From assembly GCA_013297925.1 (NCBI GenBank), contig JAAFJC010000008.1, forward strand, positions 1-64,000: a DNA stretch of 64,000 nt. Reading direction: 5' to 3'. How positions within the stretch are numbered: the stretch's first letter is position 1; each line of letters begins with the position of its first letter. The notes beneath the pieces are model-generated. The model had not been told where the DNA came from. It saw only the letters and a program-made list of their open reading frames with translations, and ran no database searches. Shown one piece after another: positions 7,806-16,842 of the stretch. This DNA comes from Comamonadaceae bacterium (GTDB lineage: Bacteria > Pseudomonadota > Gammaproteobacteria > Burkholderiales > Burkholderiaceae_C). The position numbers and the translations under genes are program-made.

Positions 7806-10547
7806 TCAAGCCGCCAAAGCCCGCGAGACAACCTCGCGCACATCGTTGCTCAAATCGCCTTTAGCTGCCACACGCTCAATCGCATGCTTGGCTGCATCTT
7901 GATAAGGCTGCGCAAGTTTCTTCCAGCGATCCAAGGCGCGAGCTAAGCGGGCGGCGACTTGGGGGTTGAGTGCATCCAAAGCAAGTACTTGATCCGCCCA
8001 GAAGACATAGCCTGCGGCATCTCTGCGGTGGAAGGCGGCTGGGTTGGCGCTGCAATAGCTGAAGATCAGGCTTCGGGCGCGGTTGGGGTTTTTGAGGTTG
8101 AAATCGGGGTGTTGCATGAGGGCGCGTACTTTGGGCAGTATGTCGCCGCCTGCGTCGGATGACCCAGCTTGCAGGGCAAACCATTTGTCGATCACCAAAG
8201 CTTCGTTGGCAAACATCGCGTGGAATTTCTCCAGGGCGGGCGCTGCATGTGCGCTGCGGTTGCCCACTAGAGCGCTGAGTGCGCCGAAGCGGTCGGTCAT
8301 GTTCGCAGCATCTTTGAAGCGTTGGTAGGCTTTCCCGTGCCATACGTCTCTTGCTGCCTCAGTCGATCCCAGGCAAAGCATATGCAGGGCGAGGTTGGCG
8401 AGCGAGCGGCGGCCTGAATTGATGGCATCGGGTGTGTAGCTGCCCGTGTCTTTGTTGGCCTCGTAAGCGGCTGCCCAATCGTCAAACAAGGCCGTGGCCA
8501 GCGCTTGGCGCATGCCTTCGCGCACAGCGTGGATGGCTTGCGGATCGACCGTCTCCAGTTGCTCGGCGATATAGGTCTCTGAGGGTAGGGTGAGCACGAG
8601 CTCTTTGAAGGCTGCATCCAGTGATTGGTCGCGCAGTACATGGCGCAGCGCCGCTACAAACTTAGTTTTAGCGAAGTTTTGAGCATCAAATTGGCCATGG
8701 GCTGGGATGAAATCTGAGGAGTTTGCTACAGATTTAGTAGTGTTCGGATTCAGAGCAGAGAGCGCGGCTTGCATTGCCAGCCGCTGCGCAGCTTCCCAGC
8801 GGTTGAAGGGATCCATGTCATGCGCGAGCAAAGCCAGCAGCTCATCTTCGCTGTAATCAAATTCCAAAATGACTGGTGCAGAGAAGCCGCGCAGGAGTGA
8901 TGGCACAGGCTCAGTGGGTACGCCAATGAACTGCAGGCTCTCCTGAGCCTGCGTGAGCACAAGCGTGCGCTGGCCGGCGACGGCTTGAGCCTCGTTGGCA
9001 AGCTGCAATGGCATGTCTTGCCCAGTGGCAGGATTGACCAAACCAAGAGCCAGCGGGATCACGAAGGGCTCTTTGTGATCTTGACCGGGGGTGCTGGGGC
9101 AGCTCTGCGAAAAATGAAGCGTATAGGTCTGGGCGGCAGCGTCATAGACAGCTTGCGCTTTGAGACGCGGTGTGCCGGCTTGGGCATACCAACGCAGGAA
9201 TTGGGGCAGCAGTTTTTCTAACGCAGAACCTGGGTTGGCGGCGGCAATCGCGTTGGCGAAATCATCGCAAGTCACGGCTTGGCCGTCGTGTCTATGGAAG
9301 TATTCCGTCATGCCGCGTGCGAAGCCTGCGCGGCCTACCAAGCTTTGCATCATGCGCACGACTTCTGCGCCTTTTTCGTAGATGGTGACGGTGTAGAAGT
9401 TGTTGATCTCTTGGTATTGATCCGGGCGCACGGGATGCGCCATCGGGCCAGCATCTTCGGGGAACTGGGCTTGGCGCAGCACGCGCACATCTTCAATGCG
9501 TTTGACAGCCCGCGCAGAAGGCGTGGGGCAAAGGTCTTGGGAAAATTCTTGATCGCGGAAGACGGTGAGGCCTTCCTTCAACGAGAGCTGAAACCAATCG
9601 CGGCAGGTGATGCGGTTGCCCGTCCAATTATGGAAATACTCATGGCCGACAACGCTCTCGATGTTGGCGTAATCCGTGTCCGTTGCGGTAGCAGGATTGG
9701 CCAACACGTATTTGGTGTTGAAGATATTGAGGCCTTTGTTTTCCATCGCGCCCATGTTGAAGTCGCTCGTGGCGACGATCATGAAGCGCTCCAGATCGAG
9801 CGGGAGGCCAAAGCGGGCTTCATCCCACGCGACAGAGGCCATGAGCGAATTCATCGCGTGCTCGGTTTTATCCAGATCACCGGGGCGCACGAAGACTTGC
9901 AGCAGATGATCATTGCCGGAGCGGGAGGTGATGCGCTGCTCGCGGGCGACGAGTTTGCCGGCAACTAGCGCGAAGAGGTAGCAAGGCTTTTTGTGGGGAT
10001 CGACCCATTTGGCGAAATGCTTGCCTTCGGGCAGATCGCCGCTTTCGACCAAATTGCCATTGGAGAGCAAGACGGGATAGAGCGCTTTATCGGCACGAAG
10101 CGTGACTGAGTAACTGGCCATCACGTCAGGCCGGTCTAGGAAATACGTAATACGGCGAAAGCCCTCGGCTTCGCACTGCGTGAAAAAGGTGTCTTGGCTC
10201 ACATACAAGCCCGTCAGCGAGGTGTTTTTCGCGGGATTGCAGGTGGTGAAGATTTCCAGATCGCATTCTGCGGGCAGGCCATCGAGCACCAGCGTCTCGC
10301 CATCCATCTTGAAAGAGCAGCCTGCGCCGTTGACCAGCACACGAGCGAGATTGAGCTCCTCGCCGATCAAACGCAGCGGGGCATCCTGGGGCGCATCGGC
10401 ATTGCGGCGCACATGCATTTTGCTGAGCACGCGCGTCTTGGCGGGATCGAGATCAAAGGTGAGATCCACGGTGTCGATCCAAAACGGCGGCGGCGTGTAA
10501 TCCTCGCGCTTGATGAGGGTGGGGGTGGCAGAGCCTTCCTTGAACAT
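7806..10547 (-). CDS. pepN: Aminopeptidase N (M1 family zinc metallopeptidase)
   Basis: A 913-residue M1 aminopeptidase, slightly longer than E. coli PepN. It removes N-terminal residues from peptides in the cytoplasm. It has the exopeptidase motif GAMENKG and the zinc site HEYFHNW, with His302, Glu303 (catalytic) and His306, followed by the third ligand Glu325 in KEGLTVFRD. The C-terminal DUF3458/ARM-like region runs to the end. There is no signal peptide. It starts with ATG at 10547, preceded by a purine-rich AGAGAAATCAAG. A possible diverged repeat near 8700-8760 (residues about 600-615) is too weak to call. Confidence 0.95.
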   Translation of the reverse strand: MFKEGSATPTLIKREDYTPPPFWIDTVDLTFDLDPAKTRVLSKMHVRRNADAPQDAPLRLIGEELNLARVLVNGAGCSFKMDGETLVLDGLPAECDLEIFTTCNPAKNTSLTGLYVSQDTFFTQCEAEGFRRITYFLDRPDVMASYSVTLRADKALYPVLLSNGNLVESGDLPEGKHFAKWVDPHKKPCYLFALVAGKLVAREQRITSRSGNDHLLQVFVRPGDLDKTEHAMNSLMASVAWDEARFGLPLDLERFMIVATSDFNMGAMENKGLNIFNTKYVLANPATATDTDYANIESVVGHEYFHNWTGNRITCRDWFQLSLKEGLTVFRDQEFSQDLCPTPSARAVKRIEDVRVLRQAQFPEDAGPMAHPVRPDQYQEINNFYTVTIYEKGAEVVRMMQSLVGRAGFARGMTEYFHRHDGQAVTCDDFANAIAAANPGSALEKLLPQFLRWYAQAGTPRLKAQAVYDAAAQTYTLHFSQSCPSTPGQDHKEPFVIPLALGLVNPATGQDMPLQLANEAQAVAGQRTLVLTQAQESLQFIGVPTEPVPSLLRGFSAPVILEFDYSEDELLALLAHDMDPFNRWEAAQRLAMQAALSALNPNTTKSVANSSDFIPAHGQFDAQNFAKTKFVAALRHVLRDQSLDAAFKELVLTLPSETYIAEQLETVDPQAIHAVREGMRQALATALFDDWAAAYEANKDTGSYTPDAINSGRRSLANLALHMLCLGSTEAARDVWHGKAYQRFKDAANMTDRFGALSALVGNRSAHAAPALEKFHAMFANEALVIDKWFALQAGSSDAGGDILPKVRALMQHPDFNLKNPNRARSLIFSYCSANPAAFHRRDAAGYVFWADQVLALDALNPQVAARLARALDRWKKLAQPYQDAAKHAIERVAAKGDLSNDVREVVSRALAA

Positions 10548-10568
10548 CTTGATTTCTCTCTTTGATTT

Positions 10569-11267
10569 CTAAACACTCAGGCGCAAGCTCTGCAAAAAGC
10601 CCTGCGCCATCAATTCTTCATAGTTTTTCACGGCAGCGATCACATGATCACCCGCCAATTCTTGCGCGCTATGCGTGCTGCAAATCGCCACAGCTCGCAT
10701 GCCGGCACGCCGCGCGGCTTCGATGCCTAAAGGGGCATCTTCAAAGACAATTGAGGCATTCGCCGGCACAGATACTGCGCGAGCTGCTTCCAAAAATATA
10801 GCAGGCTCGGGCTTGCCCGGCAGCCCCATATCGCCACGGATCACGGCTTGCGGCGCTTGTCTCATCTTCAAATGTGACAGAGCGAACTCCACGTTATGAA
10901 TATCTCCTGCAGTGCCCACAGCAATCTTCAAGCCCAGCGCACGTGCCGCCGCTTCAAACGCCTTGAAGCCTCGCACCTCAGCAAACACCGGCGCAAACAA
11001 ATCCCGGTAAATCTGCTCTTTCTCTTTCACCAGCGGCAGCGCCTCGGCAGCGCTCATGCTGCGGCCAAACAATTCCTCCATGCATTCCGTGCCCGTGCGC
11101 CCGGTGGTGCGCCGCATCAGCTCGGCCAACTCCATCTTCACGCCATGGCGCTGGGCAAACACGCCCCAAGATTGCGCGTGATAAGGCATCGAATCGATCA
11201 TGGTGCCATCCATGTCGAAGATCAGGGCTTGGGTGAGAGGCTGGGGAAAGGGCTGGGAAGTAGTCAC
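10569..11267 (-). CDS. HAD family phosphatase (beta-phosphoglucomutase/sugar-phosphatase-like)
   Basis: A 232-residue HAD protein with motif I FDMDGTMIDS (nucleophile Asp18, Asp20), motif II VGTAG, a lysine within GLPGKPEP, and motif IV VFEDAPLGIEAARRAGM. The cap position and GLPGKPEP fit the beta-phosphoglucomutase / sugar-phosphatase subgroup. The substrate is unknown. It lies 21 bases upstream of pepN on the same strand and is probably co-transcribed with it. Confidence 0.85.
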   Translation of the reverse strand: MTTSQPFPQPLTQALIFDMDGTMIDSMPYHAQSWGVFAQRHGVKMELAELMRRTTGRTGTECMEELFGRSMSAAEALPLVKEKEQIYRDLFAPVFAEVRGFKAFEAAARALGLKIAVGTAGDIHNVEFALSHLKMRQAPQAVIRGDMGLPGKPEPAIFLEAARAVSVPANASIVFEDAPLGIEAARRAGMRAVAICSTHSAQELAGDHVIAAVKNYEELMAQGFLQSLRLSV

Positions 11268-11276
11268 CCAGCGATT

Positions 11277-12329
11277 TTACGGGGTGGGTGGCAGCGCCTT
11301 GAGCATGCGATCAAAATCGCTCTCAAACAGGCGATCTTGCACGATGCGGTATTTTTCGAATTCGCTCTCGGCGTGCAGCTTGGCCTGCTCATGGGAAATC
11401 TTGCCTGCGCCCGTCAGGATTTCGTTGCCATTGAATTCCAAGAAACCATCCAAACGCTTGGCCCAATCGGCCATCGTCATAGGAATTTTTCTCACGGCTT
11501 GGAGTTCACCGAAATCTAGATAGACCGACACAATTCGCTCAAGGTATTCCAGCTCTTTTGCATCGAGATAATTCTTGGCGATGGCCACATCGGCTTTGAT
11601 GATTTTTCCCTGCGGCGCGGCTTCCCAAGCGGTCAACCCCATGTGTACTTTGCTGGAGTCTGCCCGTGCGACGATGACCTCTGCTGCTGTGTGGCGGTGC
11701 ACAGCCCAGTGCAGCTTGTTTTGCACCAGTGCGAAAAAATCTCGGGTCGTTTGTGCATTGCTGTCGTAATCAAAAGCCGTGGCATATAAATCCGTCACTT
11801 TTTGATAGAACTTTCGCTCAGACAAGCGGATTTCGCGGATGTATTGGAGTTGCCGATCAAAGTACTCGTCGGTGAAAAGATGCCCCTTTTTCAGCCGATC
11901 CACATCCATCGTCCAGCCTTGGATGGTGTAATCCTTCACAATCTGGCCAGCCCATTTTCTAAACTGCACGGCGCGCGGATTGTTGACTTTGAAACCCACG
12001 GCAATGATGACTTGCAGGTTGTAGTGTTTGGTGTCCCGCGTGACCTGCCTATCGCCTTCGGTCTGAACTATCCGGAAATTCCGGACAGTTGCCTCGTGTT
12101 CAATCAACTCGCCGTCGTTAAACACTTTCTGTAGATGTTCGTTGATCGTGCGCACATCCACGTCGTAGAGAGCGGACATCATTTTTTGAGTGAGCCAAAT
12201 ATTCTCGTCTTGGTATCGCATTTCAACGCTGGTTTCTCGCGATCCCGTGGCGGCGATGAAGGTCAGATATTCCGCTGCTGAGGAGCGGATATCGACGCGT
12301 GCGATGTTGGTAGAGCGGCTTTTAGACAC
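11277..12329 (-). CDS. RhuM family virulence-associated protein
   Basis: A 350-residue protein with the RhuM family pattern: an N-terminal EMRYQDENIWLTQKMMSALYDVDVRT-type helical (ANT/BRO-like) region near 37-62, NDGELIEHEATVRNFRI near 72-88, and the hallmark HYNLQVIIAVGFKVNNPRA near 100-120. A C-terminal region (about 225-345) is shared with Fic/DOC-associated proteins of this family. The biochemical role is unknown. RhuM genes are patchily distributed and often lie in islands or near restriction systems, which suggests acquisition. The start is GTG at 12329. It ends 10 bases before the HAD gene and begins 12 bases after the P450. Confidence 0.85.
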   Translation of the reverse strand: MSKSRSTNIARVDIRSSAAEYLTFIAATGSRETSVEMRYQDENIWLTQKMMSALYDVDVRTINEHLQKVFNDGELIEHEATVRNFRIVQTEGDRQVTRDTKHYNLQVIIAVGFKVNNPRAVQFRKWAGQIVKDYTIQGWTMDVDRLKKGHLFTDEYFDRQLQYIREIRLSERKFYQKVTDLYATAFDYDSNAQTTRDFFALVQNKLHWAVHRHTAAEVIVARADSSKVHMGLTAWEAAPQGKIIKADVAIAKNYLDAKELEYLERIVSVYLDFGELQAVRKIPMTMADWAKRLDGFLEFNGNEILTGAGKISHEQAKLHAESEFEKYRIVQDRLFESDFDRMLKALPPTP

Positions 12330-12341
12330 CTGTACATTTTA

Positions 12342-13664
12342 TCAGCAAACCGCGAAGTCGGCCTTTAAAAATCCCCTGAACCTTGCTCTGCCGCCGCGCA
12401 CGGGCGCTTGTGTGAGCTGGTAATTGGGGAGGCGCTGGAGAAATCTGGAGATGGCGATTCGGCCTTCTAGGCGGGCCAGCGACAGGCCGGCGCATTGGTG
12501 GATACCAAAGCCGAAGGCGAGGTGTTTGTTGGGGGTTCTGGCTAGGTTAAGTTCGTTCGGTTTGTCGAAAACGCTGGGGTCTCGGTTGGCTGCGCCTATG
12601 CATAGGGTGAGCAGTGTGCCGGCGGGGTAGGTTTGGCCGGCGAGTTCGAAATCGCGGGTGGCGCGGCGGTTGCCGAGTTGGTTGCTGGATTCGAAGCGGA
12701 GGAATTCGTCGATGGCGGTGTCCCATTGAGTCGCCGATGGGGCTTCAAAACTCATTTTTTCTGATGAATTTTGATCGAAATGAGTGGTTTGCCGGCGTAT
12801 TTCTTGGGTATTGCGCTCATGTATTGATAGCGCATACTGTAGGGCTTGGGGATGCTCTTGCAGGGCGATGAGGGCGTTGCCGATCAGGTTGGTGGTGGTT
12901 TCGTGCCCGGCATTGAGGATGAAGATGCAGTTTTGTAGCAGCTCGGTTTCCGTGAGCTCGGCTTCGCTTTGGATGAGGCGGGTGAGCACGTCGTGCTCTG
13001 GATCGCCGGGGTGTTTTCGACGCTCTTTGACCAAGCCTTGCAGGTAGGTTTTGAATTCGGTGACGCTTTTGTTGCCGAGCGCCTCTTGGGTAGAGCTCAG
13101 CTTGGGCTCTAACGCGCCAAGGATGGCGAGGCTCCAGGCGCGCAGTGGCTCTCGCTCTTGACGTGGGATGCCGAGGAGATTGCCGATGATCTCTACCGGG
13201 ATGGCTGATGCGAAGTCTTCTATTAAGTCGCCCCCACCTTTTTCTTCGATTTTGTTGAGCAGGCTATCCACCAATTCGATCAAGCCCGCTTCCATTTCAG
13301 CAATCGCACGGCGAGAGAGTGCGCCCATGATGATCTTGCGCACCCGGGTGTGCAAAGGCGGATCGTTGAAGACGAGGCTGGTGGTGTGGTGCTCGTGAAG
13401 GGGGCTTCCCGCGCCATATTTTGGGGTGAACTCCGCTTGCTTGTCAGAACTGAAAGTGTGCGCATCTTTGTACACGCTCACCAGATCGGCATGCCGCGTG
13501 AGAAACAAGCTGCCATCGGGCATGCGGCGAATGGGCTCATGCTCGCGCAGCCAGTCGTAGATGGGGTAGGGGTTGGCGTAAAAGTCTGCAGGGAGTTTGC
13601 GCAGATCAAGGCTGCTAGCGATCTCTTCGGCGCGTTGCACTGAAAGCGAAGCAGTGATTTGCAT
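12342..13664 (-). CDS. Cytochrome P450
   Basis: A 440-residue soluble bacterial P450. The oxygen-activation I-helix motif AGHETTTN is at 252-259, the ExxR motif is Glu320-Phe-Leu-Arg323, and the haem-binding loop FGFGIHQCAG is at 384-393 with ligand Cys391. The CYP107/CYP109-like layout suggests a class I enzyme needing a ferredoxin partner, and none is encoded nearby. Residues about 277-314, between the I helix and ExxR, form an extra Gln/Glu/Thr/Ser-rich segment about 35 residues longer than expected; part of its DNA (12780-12845) resembles the family A repeat. The ATG immediately follows the stop codon of the TctC-type gene (TGA-ATG), which suggests translational coupling. Confidence 0.9.
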   Translation of the reverse strand: MQITASLSVQRAEEIASSLDLRKLPADFYANPYPIYDWLREHEPIRRMPDGSLFLTRHADLVSVYKDAHTFSSDKQAEFTPKYGAGSPLHEHHTTSLVFNDPPLHTRVRKIIMGALSRRAIAEMEAGLIELVDSLLNKIEEKGGGDLIEDFASAIPVEIIGNLLGIPRQEREPLRAWSLAILGALEPKLSSTQEALGNKSVTEFKTYLQGLVKERRKHPGDPEHDVLTRLIQSEAELTETELLQNCIFILNAGHETTTNLIGNALIALQEHPQALQYALSIHERNTQEIRRQTTHFDQNSSEKMSFEAPSATQWDTAIDEFLRFESSNQLGNRRATRDFELAGQTYPAGTLLTLCIGAANRDPSVFDKPNELNLARTPNKHLAFGFGIHQCAGLSLARLEGRIAISRFLQRLPNYQLTQAPVRGGRARFRGFLKADFAVC

Positions 13665-14645
13665 TCAATCTGCCTTCACCCGCCCCGATGTCATCACCGG
13701 TTTCCACCGTGCGATCTCGCTCACGATGAGTTGGCCGTAGGCTTCGGGTGTGGTGGGCGTGGCGATTGCGCCTTCGGAATTCAAGCGGGCTTTGAGTGCT
13801 TCAGAAGTCAAAGCTGTGTTGATCTGCGCATTGAGCTTCATCACTATCTCGCGCGGCGTGCCAGTGGGAGCGACGACGCCATACCATTGATCGGCTTCAA
13901 AGTCTTTGAGGGCTAGCGCTTCGTTGACGGTAGGCAGATCGGGCAGGGCATCGAGGCGTTTGGGGCTTGAGACGGCCAGCGCTCGCACCGCGCCGGATTT
14001 GATGTGGCCAACGAGAGCGGGCGCGCCGGTGAATATGACTTGAATTTGCCCGGCGAGCAGGTCGTTGACTGCTGGGGCCGTGCCGCGATAAGGGATATGC
14101 ACGAGGCTCGTGGCCGTCTGCATCTTGAAATACTCAGTGGCGAGATTGGCGGCGCTGCCGTTGCCGCCGGAGCCGTAGTTCAGGCGGCCGGGGTTGGCTT
14201 TGAGATAGGCCACGAGCTCTTTAAGATTCTTTGCCGGGACGCTCGGATGCACCACCAACACATTGGGCACGCGCGCCACCCAAGCGACGGGTGCGAAGTC
14301 TTTCACGGGGTCATACGGCAGCTTGGGATAGAGGCTTGGGTTCACAGCGAGCGTGCCAATATGCCCCATCATGAGCGTGTAGCCATCGGGTGCGGCCTTG
14401 GCTGCGCGCTCTGCGCCAATGCTGCCACCTGCGCCGGCCACGTTGTCAATCACCACGCTTTGCCCCAACGATTTCGTCAGTTCTACACCGATGGCTCGTG
14501 CCAAGATATCCGTTGTGCCGCCGGGTGTGAAGGGCACGATCATGCGTATGGGTTTGTTTGGATAAACCGCTGCCTGAGCAAAGATTTGAGAGCAAAAAAG
14601 AGCAATCACCGGCAAAAAAACTGCGCGAAGCGCTATAGAAATCAT
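13665..14645 (-). CDS. Bug family (TctC-type) solute-binding protein
   Basis: A 326-residue periplasmic protein with a signal peptide (MISIALRAVFLPVIALFCSQ, cleavage near AQA). It has the Bug/TctC family core: YPNKPIRMIVPFTPGGTTDILAR, VIDNVAGAGGSIGAE and a YGSGGNGSAANLATEYF-type loop. Such proteins bind carboxylates; many copies in Burkholderiales are orphans without TctAB membrane partners, and none is seen here. It is coupled to the P450 gene downstream, and LysR lies upstream on the same strand, 30 bases away. A shared role in taking up and oxidising one compound is an inference. Confidence 0.9.
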   Translation of the reverse strand: MISIALRAVFLPVIALFCSQIFAQAAVYPNKPIRMIVPFTPGGTTDILARAIGVELTKSLGQSVVIDNVAGAGGSIGAERAAKAAPDGYTLMMGHIGTLAVNPSLYPKLPYDPVKDFAPVAWVARVPNVLVVHPSVPAKNLKELVAYLKANPGRLNYGSGGNGSAANLATEYFKMQTATSLVHIPYRGTAPAVNDLLAGQIQVIFTGAPALVGHIKSGAVRALAVSSPKRLDALPDLPTVNEALALKDFEADQWYGVVAPTGTPREIVMKLNAQINTALTSEALKARLNSEGAIATPTTPEAYGQLIVSEIARWKPVMTSGRVKAD

Positions 14646-14675
14646 AGTGTGACGAACGATAAAGTTAAGAACGCA

Positions 14676-15608
14676 TTACGGTTGAGTCACGATGAGCGGC
14701 TTGGCTAAGCTGCCAATGAGCTCCAGCATGGCGCGCTGCGTCAGCGTGCTGGGGCGCTGCGCGCTGGTGGCAATGGATAAGCGCGAGAGCAGGCCGTCAA
14801 TCTGCGAAATGTCAAAGCGCTGCATCGCTGAGGCGCTACCCACGGCGCTTTGCGGCAATACGGCGCAGCCTGCGCCATCAGCTACCAATTCAAGAATGGA
14901 AGACACGCCATCAATCTCCAGCGCTATCGTGGGGCGCAGGCCGAGATCGCCCAAACGAGTTTCCACCAAATTGCGAATCGCATTGGGCTGCGTGGGGATC
15001 ACCAGCGGTAAATCGGCAATATCAGCCAGTGCTATGTTGCCCGTCTTGGCTTTATTCGCTGGGAGCATACTGCGCTGCGATTTGCTTTGCGCGCTTGCAG
15101 GCTTCACGAGATACAAGGCTTCTTCTAACAAGGGAGCAAGCTCAATATCAGCGGCAGGCATGGCGTTGTAGAGCAGGGCGATATCCAGTCGCCCATTCAC
15201 CAAGGCTTCTTGCATGGCCACAGAGAGGCCTTCGCTGATCGCAATCGTCGCTTCGGGCAATTGCTTTCTGAATTCACGCGTGAGCGGCACAGCCAGCACC
15301 CGCGCGATACTCGTGGGCATGCCCACAGCCACACGGCCTGAGAGCCCGCCGCGCACGCGGCCTAAATCTTCTTTCGCCCGCTCTACCTGATGCAAAATAC
15401 CTCGCCCATGCTCCAGCATGAGCTTGCCAGCTTCGGTAGGTATCGCGCCACGGCCATTGCGCGTGAGCAGGTTTTGCCGCAGCTCCACTTCAAGCAGGCG
15501 CACTTGGCGCGAGAGTGCGGGCTGGGCAATGCGTAGCTGCTGGGCGGCGCGCGTGAAGCTGCCCAGCTCAGCAACACGGACGAAATATTCGAGTTGGCGT
15601 AAGTCCAT
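14676..15608 (-). CDS. LysR family transcriptional regulator
   Basis: A 310-residue LTTR. The N-terminal winged helix-turn-helix (residues 1-60) is MDLRQLEYFVRVAELGSFTRAA, followed by QPALSRQVRLLE. A periplasmic-binding-protein-like effector domain covers about 90-300. I chose the ATG at 15608, where LTTRs normally begin; the frame is open 9 codons further. It is divergent from the TRAP binding protein and the pmd genes, the classical position for an LTTR controlling the neighbouring catabolic operon, but it could instead serve the TctC-P450 genes downstream. Confidence 0.9.
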   Translation of the reverse strand: MDLRQLEYFVRVAELGSFTRAAQQLRIAQPALSRQVRLLEVELRQNLLTRNGRGAIPTEAGKLMLEHGRGILHQVERAKEDLGRVRGGLSGRVAVGMPTSIARVLAVPLTREFRKQLPEATIAISEGLSVAMQEALVNGRLDIALLYNAMPAADIELAPLLEEALYLVKPASAQSKSQRSMLPANKAKTGNIALADIADLPLVIPTQPNAIRNLVETRLGDLGLRPTIALEIDGVSSILELVADGAGCAVLPQSAVGSASAMQRFDISQIDGLLSRLSIATSAQRPSTLTQRAMLELIGSLAKPLIVTQP

Positions 15609-15778
15609 GCACCAATAATGCGCGCTATTTGACATTTAAGGCATGGGGCAACTACTGATATTGAGCTTGTTTATAACTGCTAGCGGTCATGCCGGCTTGT
15701 TCTGAAGCGCGGAACTGAAAGAATACAAATGTCAGAAACGTGCAAGACAAACATTCACTTATATCTCTGGAGACAAGC
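15609..15778. promoter_or_regulatory. Divergent control region between LysR and the pmd cluster
   Basis: This is 170 bases with no gene. A TTGACA hexamer lies at 15629-15634 on the plus strand, but I see no matching good -10, and a GGAG ribosome site (near 15769) precedes the dctP ATG. By family habit an LTTR operator should be here; no convincing T-N11-A palindrome stands out by eye. Confidence 0.4.
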
Positions 15779-16825
15779 ATGACCCATCCAACCAATATCA
15801 GCAAACGCGGCTTCCTGCAAGCCACAGCCGCCGCAGGCGCGCTAGCCGCTACCGGGCAAGGCATCGCGCAGCAAGGCCCGCTGCGCTTCCATCAAATGCT
15901 GCCCGCGCAAGCCACGATTCCATCGCGGGCCATCGCGCCGTGGATTGCAAAAGTAGAAAAAGAGTCCGGCGGCCGCTTGAAGATTCAGCAGTTCAACGCC
16001 ATGGCCTTGGGCGGCACGCCCACGCAACTCTTCGATCAAGCCCGCGACGGCGTGGCCGATATCACCTGGACGGTGCTCGGCTACACGGCTGGCCGCTTCA
16101 ATCGCTGCGAAGTGTTTGAACTCCCCTTCATGACATCCGGCGCTGAAACCAGCTCTCGCGCTTTCCAAGAGTATGTGGAAAAAAATGCGATGGAAGAATT
16201 CAAGGATGTGAAGCTGATCTGCGTCCACACCCACGGCGCGGGCTTGTTTCACACCAAAGAACCGGTGACGAACATGGAAGACCTGCGCGGCATGAAAATT
16301 CGCGGCGGCTCGCGCGTGATCTCCAACATGCTCACCAAGCTCGGCGCCACGCCTGTGGGCATGCCCGTGCCGGCCGTGACGGATGCTCTGTCAAAAGGCA
16401 CGATCCAAGGCACCACGATTCCTTGGGAAGTCACGCCTGCATTGAAAGTGACGGAGCTGGTGAAAAACCACACCACCTTCGCCGGCAAACAAGGCCTTTA
16501 CACGCAGACTTTCGCCGTCTCGATGAACAAGGCCGCCTACGAGAAACTGCCTGCGGATTTGAAGAAGGTGATTGACGACAACTCCGGCATGGCAGCTGCT
16601 GCGATGTTTGGCAAAGCGATGGATGAGGGCGATGCGATTGGTTTGGATATTGCGCGCAAAGCTGGCAATCGCATCATTGCTCTGGATATTGCAGAGACGC
16701 AGCGCTGGAAGCGCACCGCTTCAACTGTAGAGACAGATTGGATCAAAGAAATGCAAGGCAAAGGCATTGATGGGCCGAAGCTGATCGCTGAGGCGCGCGC
16801 TGCGATTGATAAATACAGCAAATAA
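15779..16825 (+). CDS. TRAP transporter solute-binding protein, DctP family
   Basis: A 348-residue periplasmic binding protein. The N-terminus carries a Tat-like signal (SKRGFLQATAAAGALAATG), then a DctP fold with DLRGMKIRGGSRV near residues 170-183 and an NKAAYEKLP-type C-terminal half. TRAP binding proteins deliver organic acids to DctQM, and no DctQM genes follow here. The ATG at 15779 has GGAG 8 bases upstream; an earlier in-frame ATG at 15740 lacks one. Position at the head of the pmd cluster suggests aromatic-acid or tricarboxylate binding. Confidence 0.88.
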   Translation: MTHPTNISKRGFLQATAAAGALAATGQGIAQQGPLRFHQMLPAQATIPSRAIAPWIAKVEKESGGRLKIQQFNAMALGGTPTQLFDQARDGVADITWTVLGYTAGRFNRCEVFELPFMTSGAETSSRAFQEYVEKNAMEEFKDVKLICVHTHGAGLFHTKEPVTNMEDLRGMKIRGGSRVISNMLTKLGATPVGMPVPAVTDALSKGTIQGTTIPWEVTPALKVTELVKNHTTFAGKQGLYTQTFAVSMNKAAYEKLPADLKKVIDDNSGMAAAAMFGKAMDEGDAIGLDIARKAGNRIIALDIAETQRWKRTASTVETDWIKEMQGKGIDGPKLIAEARAAIDKYSK

Positions 16826-16842
16826 ATTCAACCCATACAGCG

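Noticed and set aside
8690-8765. Family A repeat inside pepN
   Set aside because: Only scattered similarity (short GCTACAGATT-like and ATTCAG segments), below what I could distinguish from chance.
9279-9968. Plus-strand frame antisense to pepN
   Set aside because: It covers the HExxH region of pepN on the other strand; no domain of its own.
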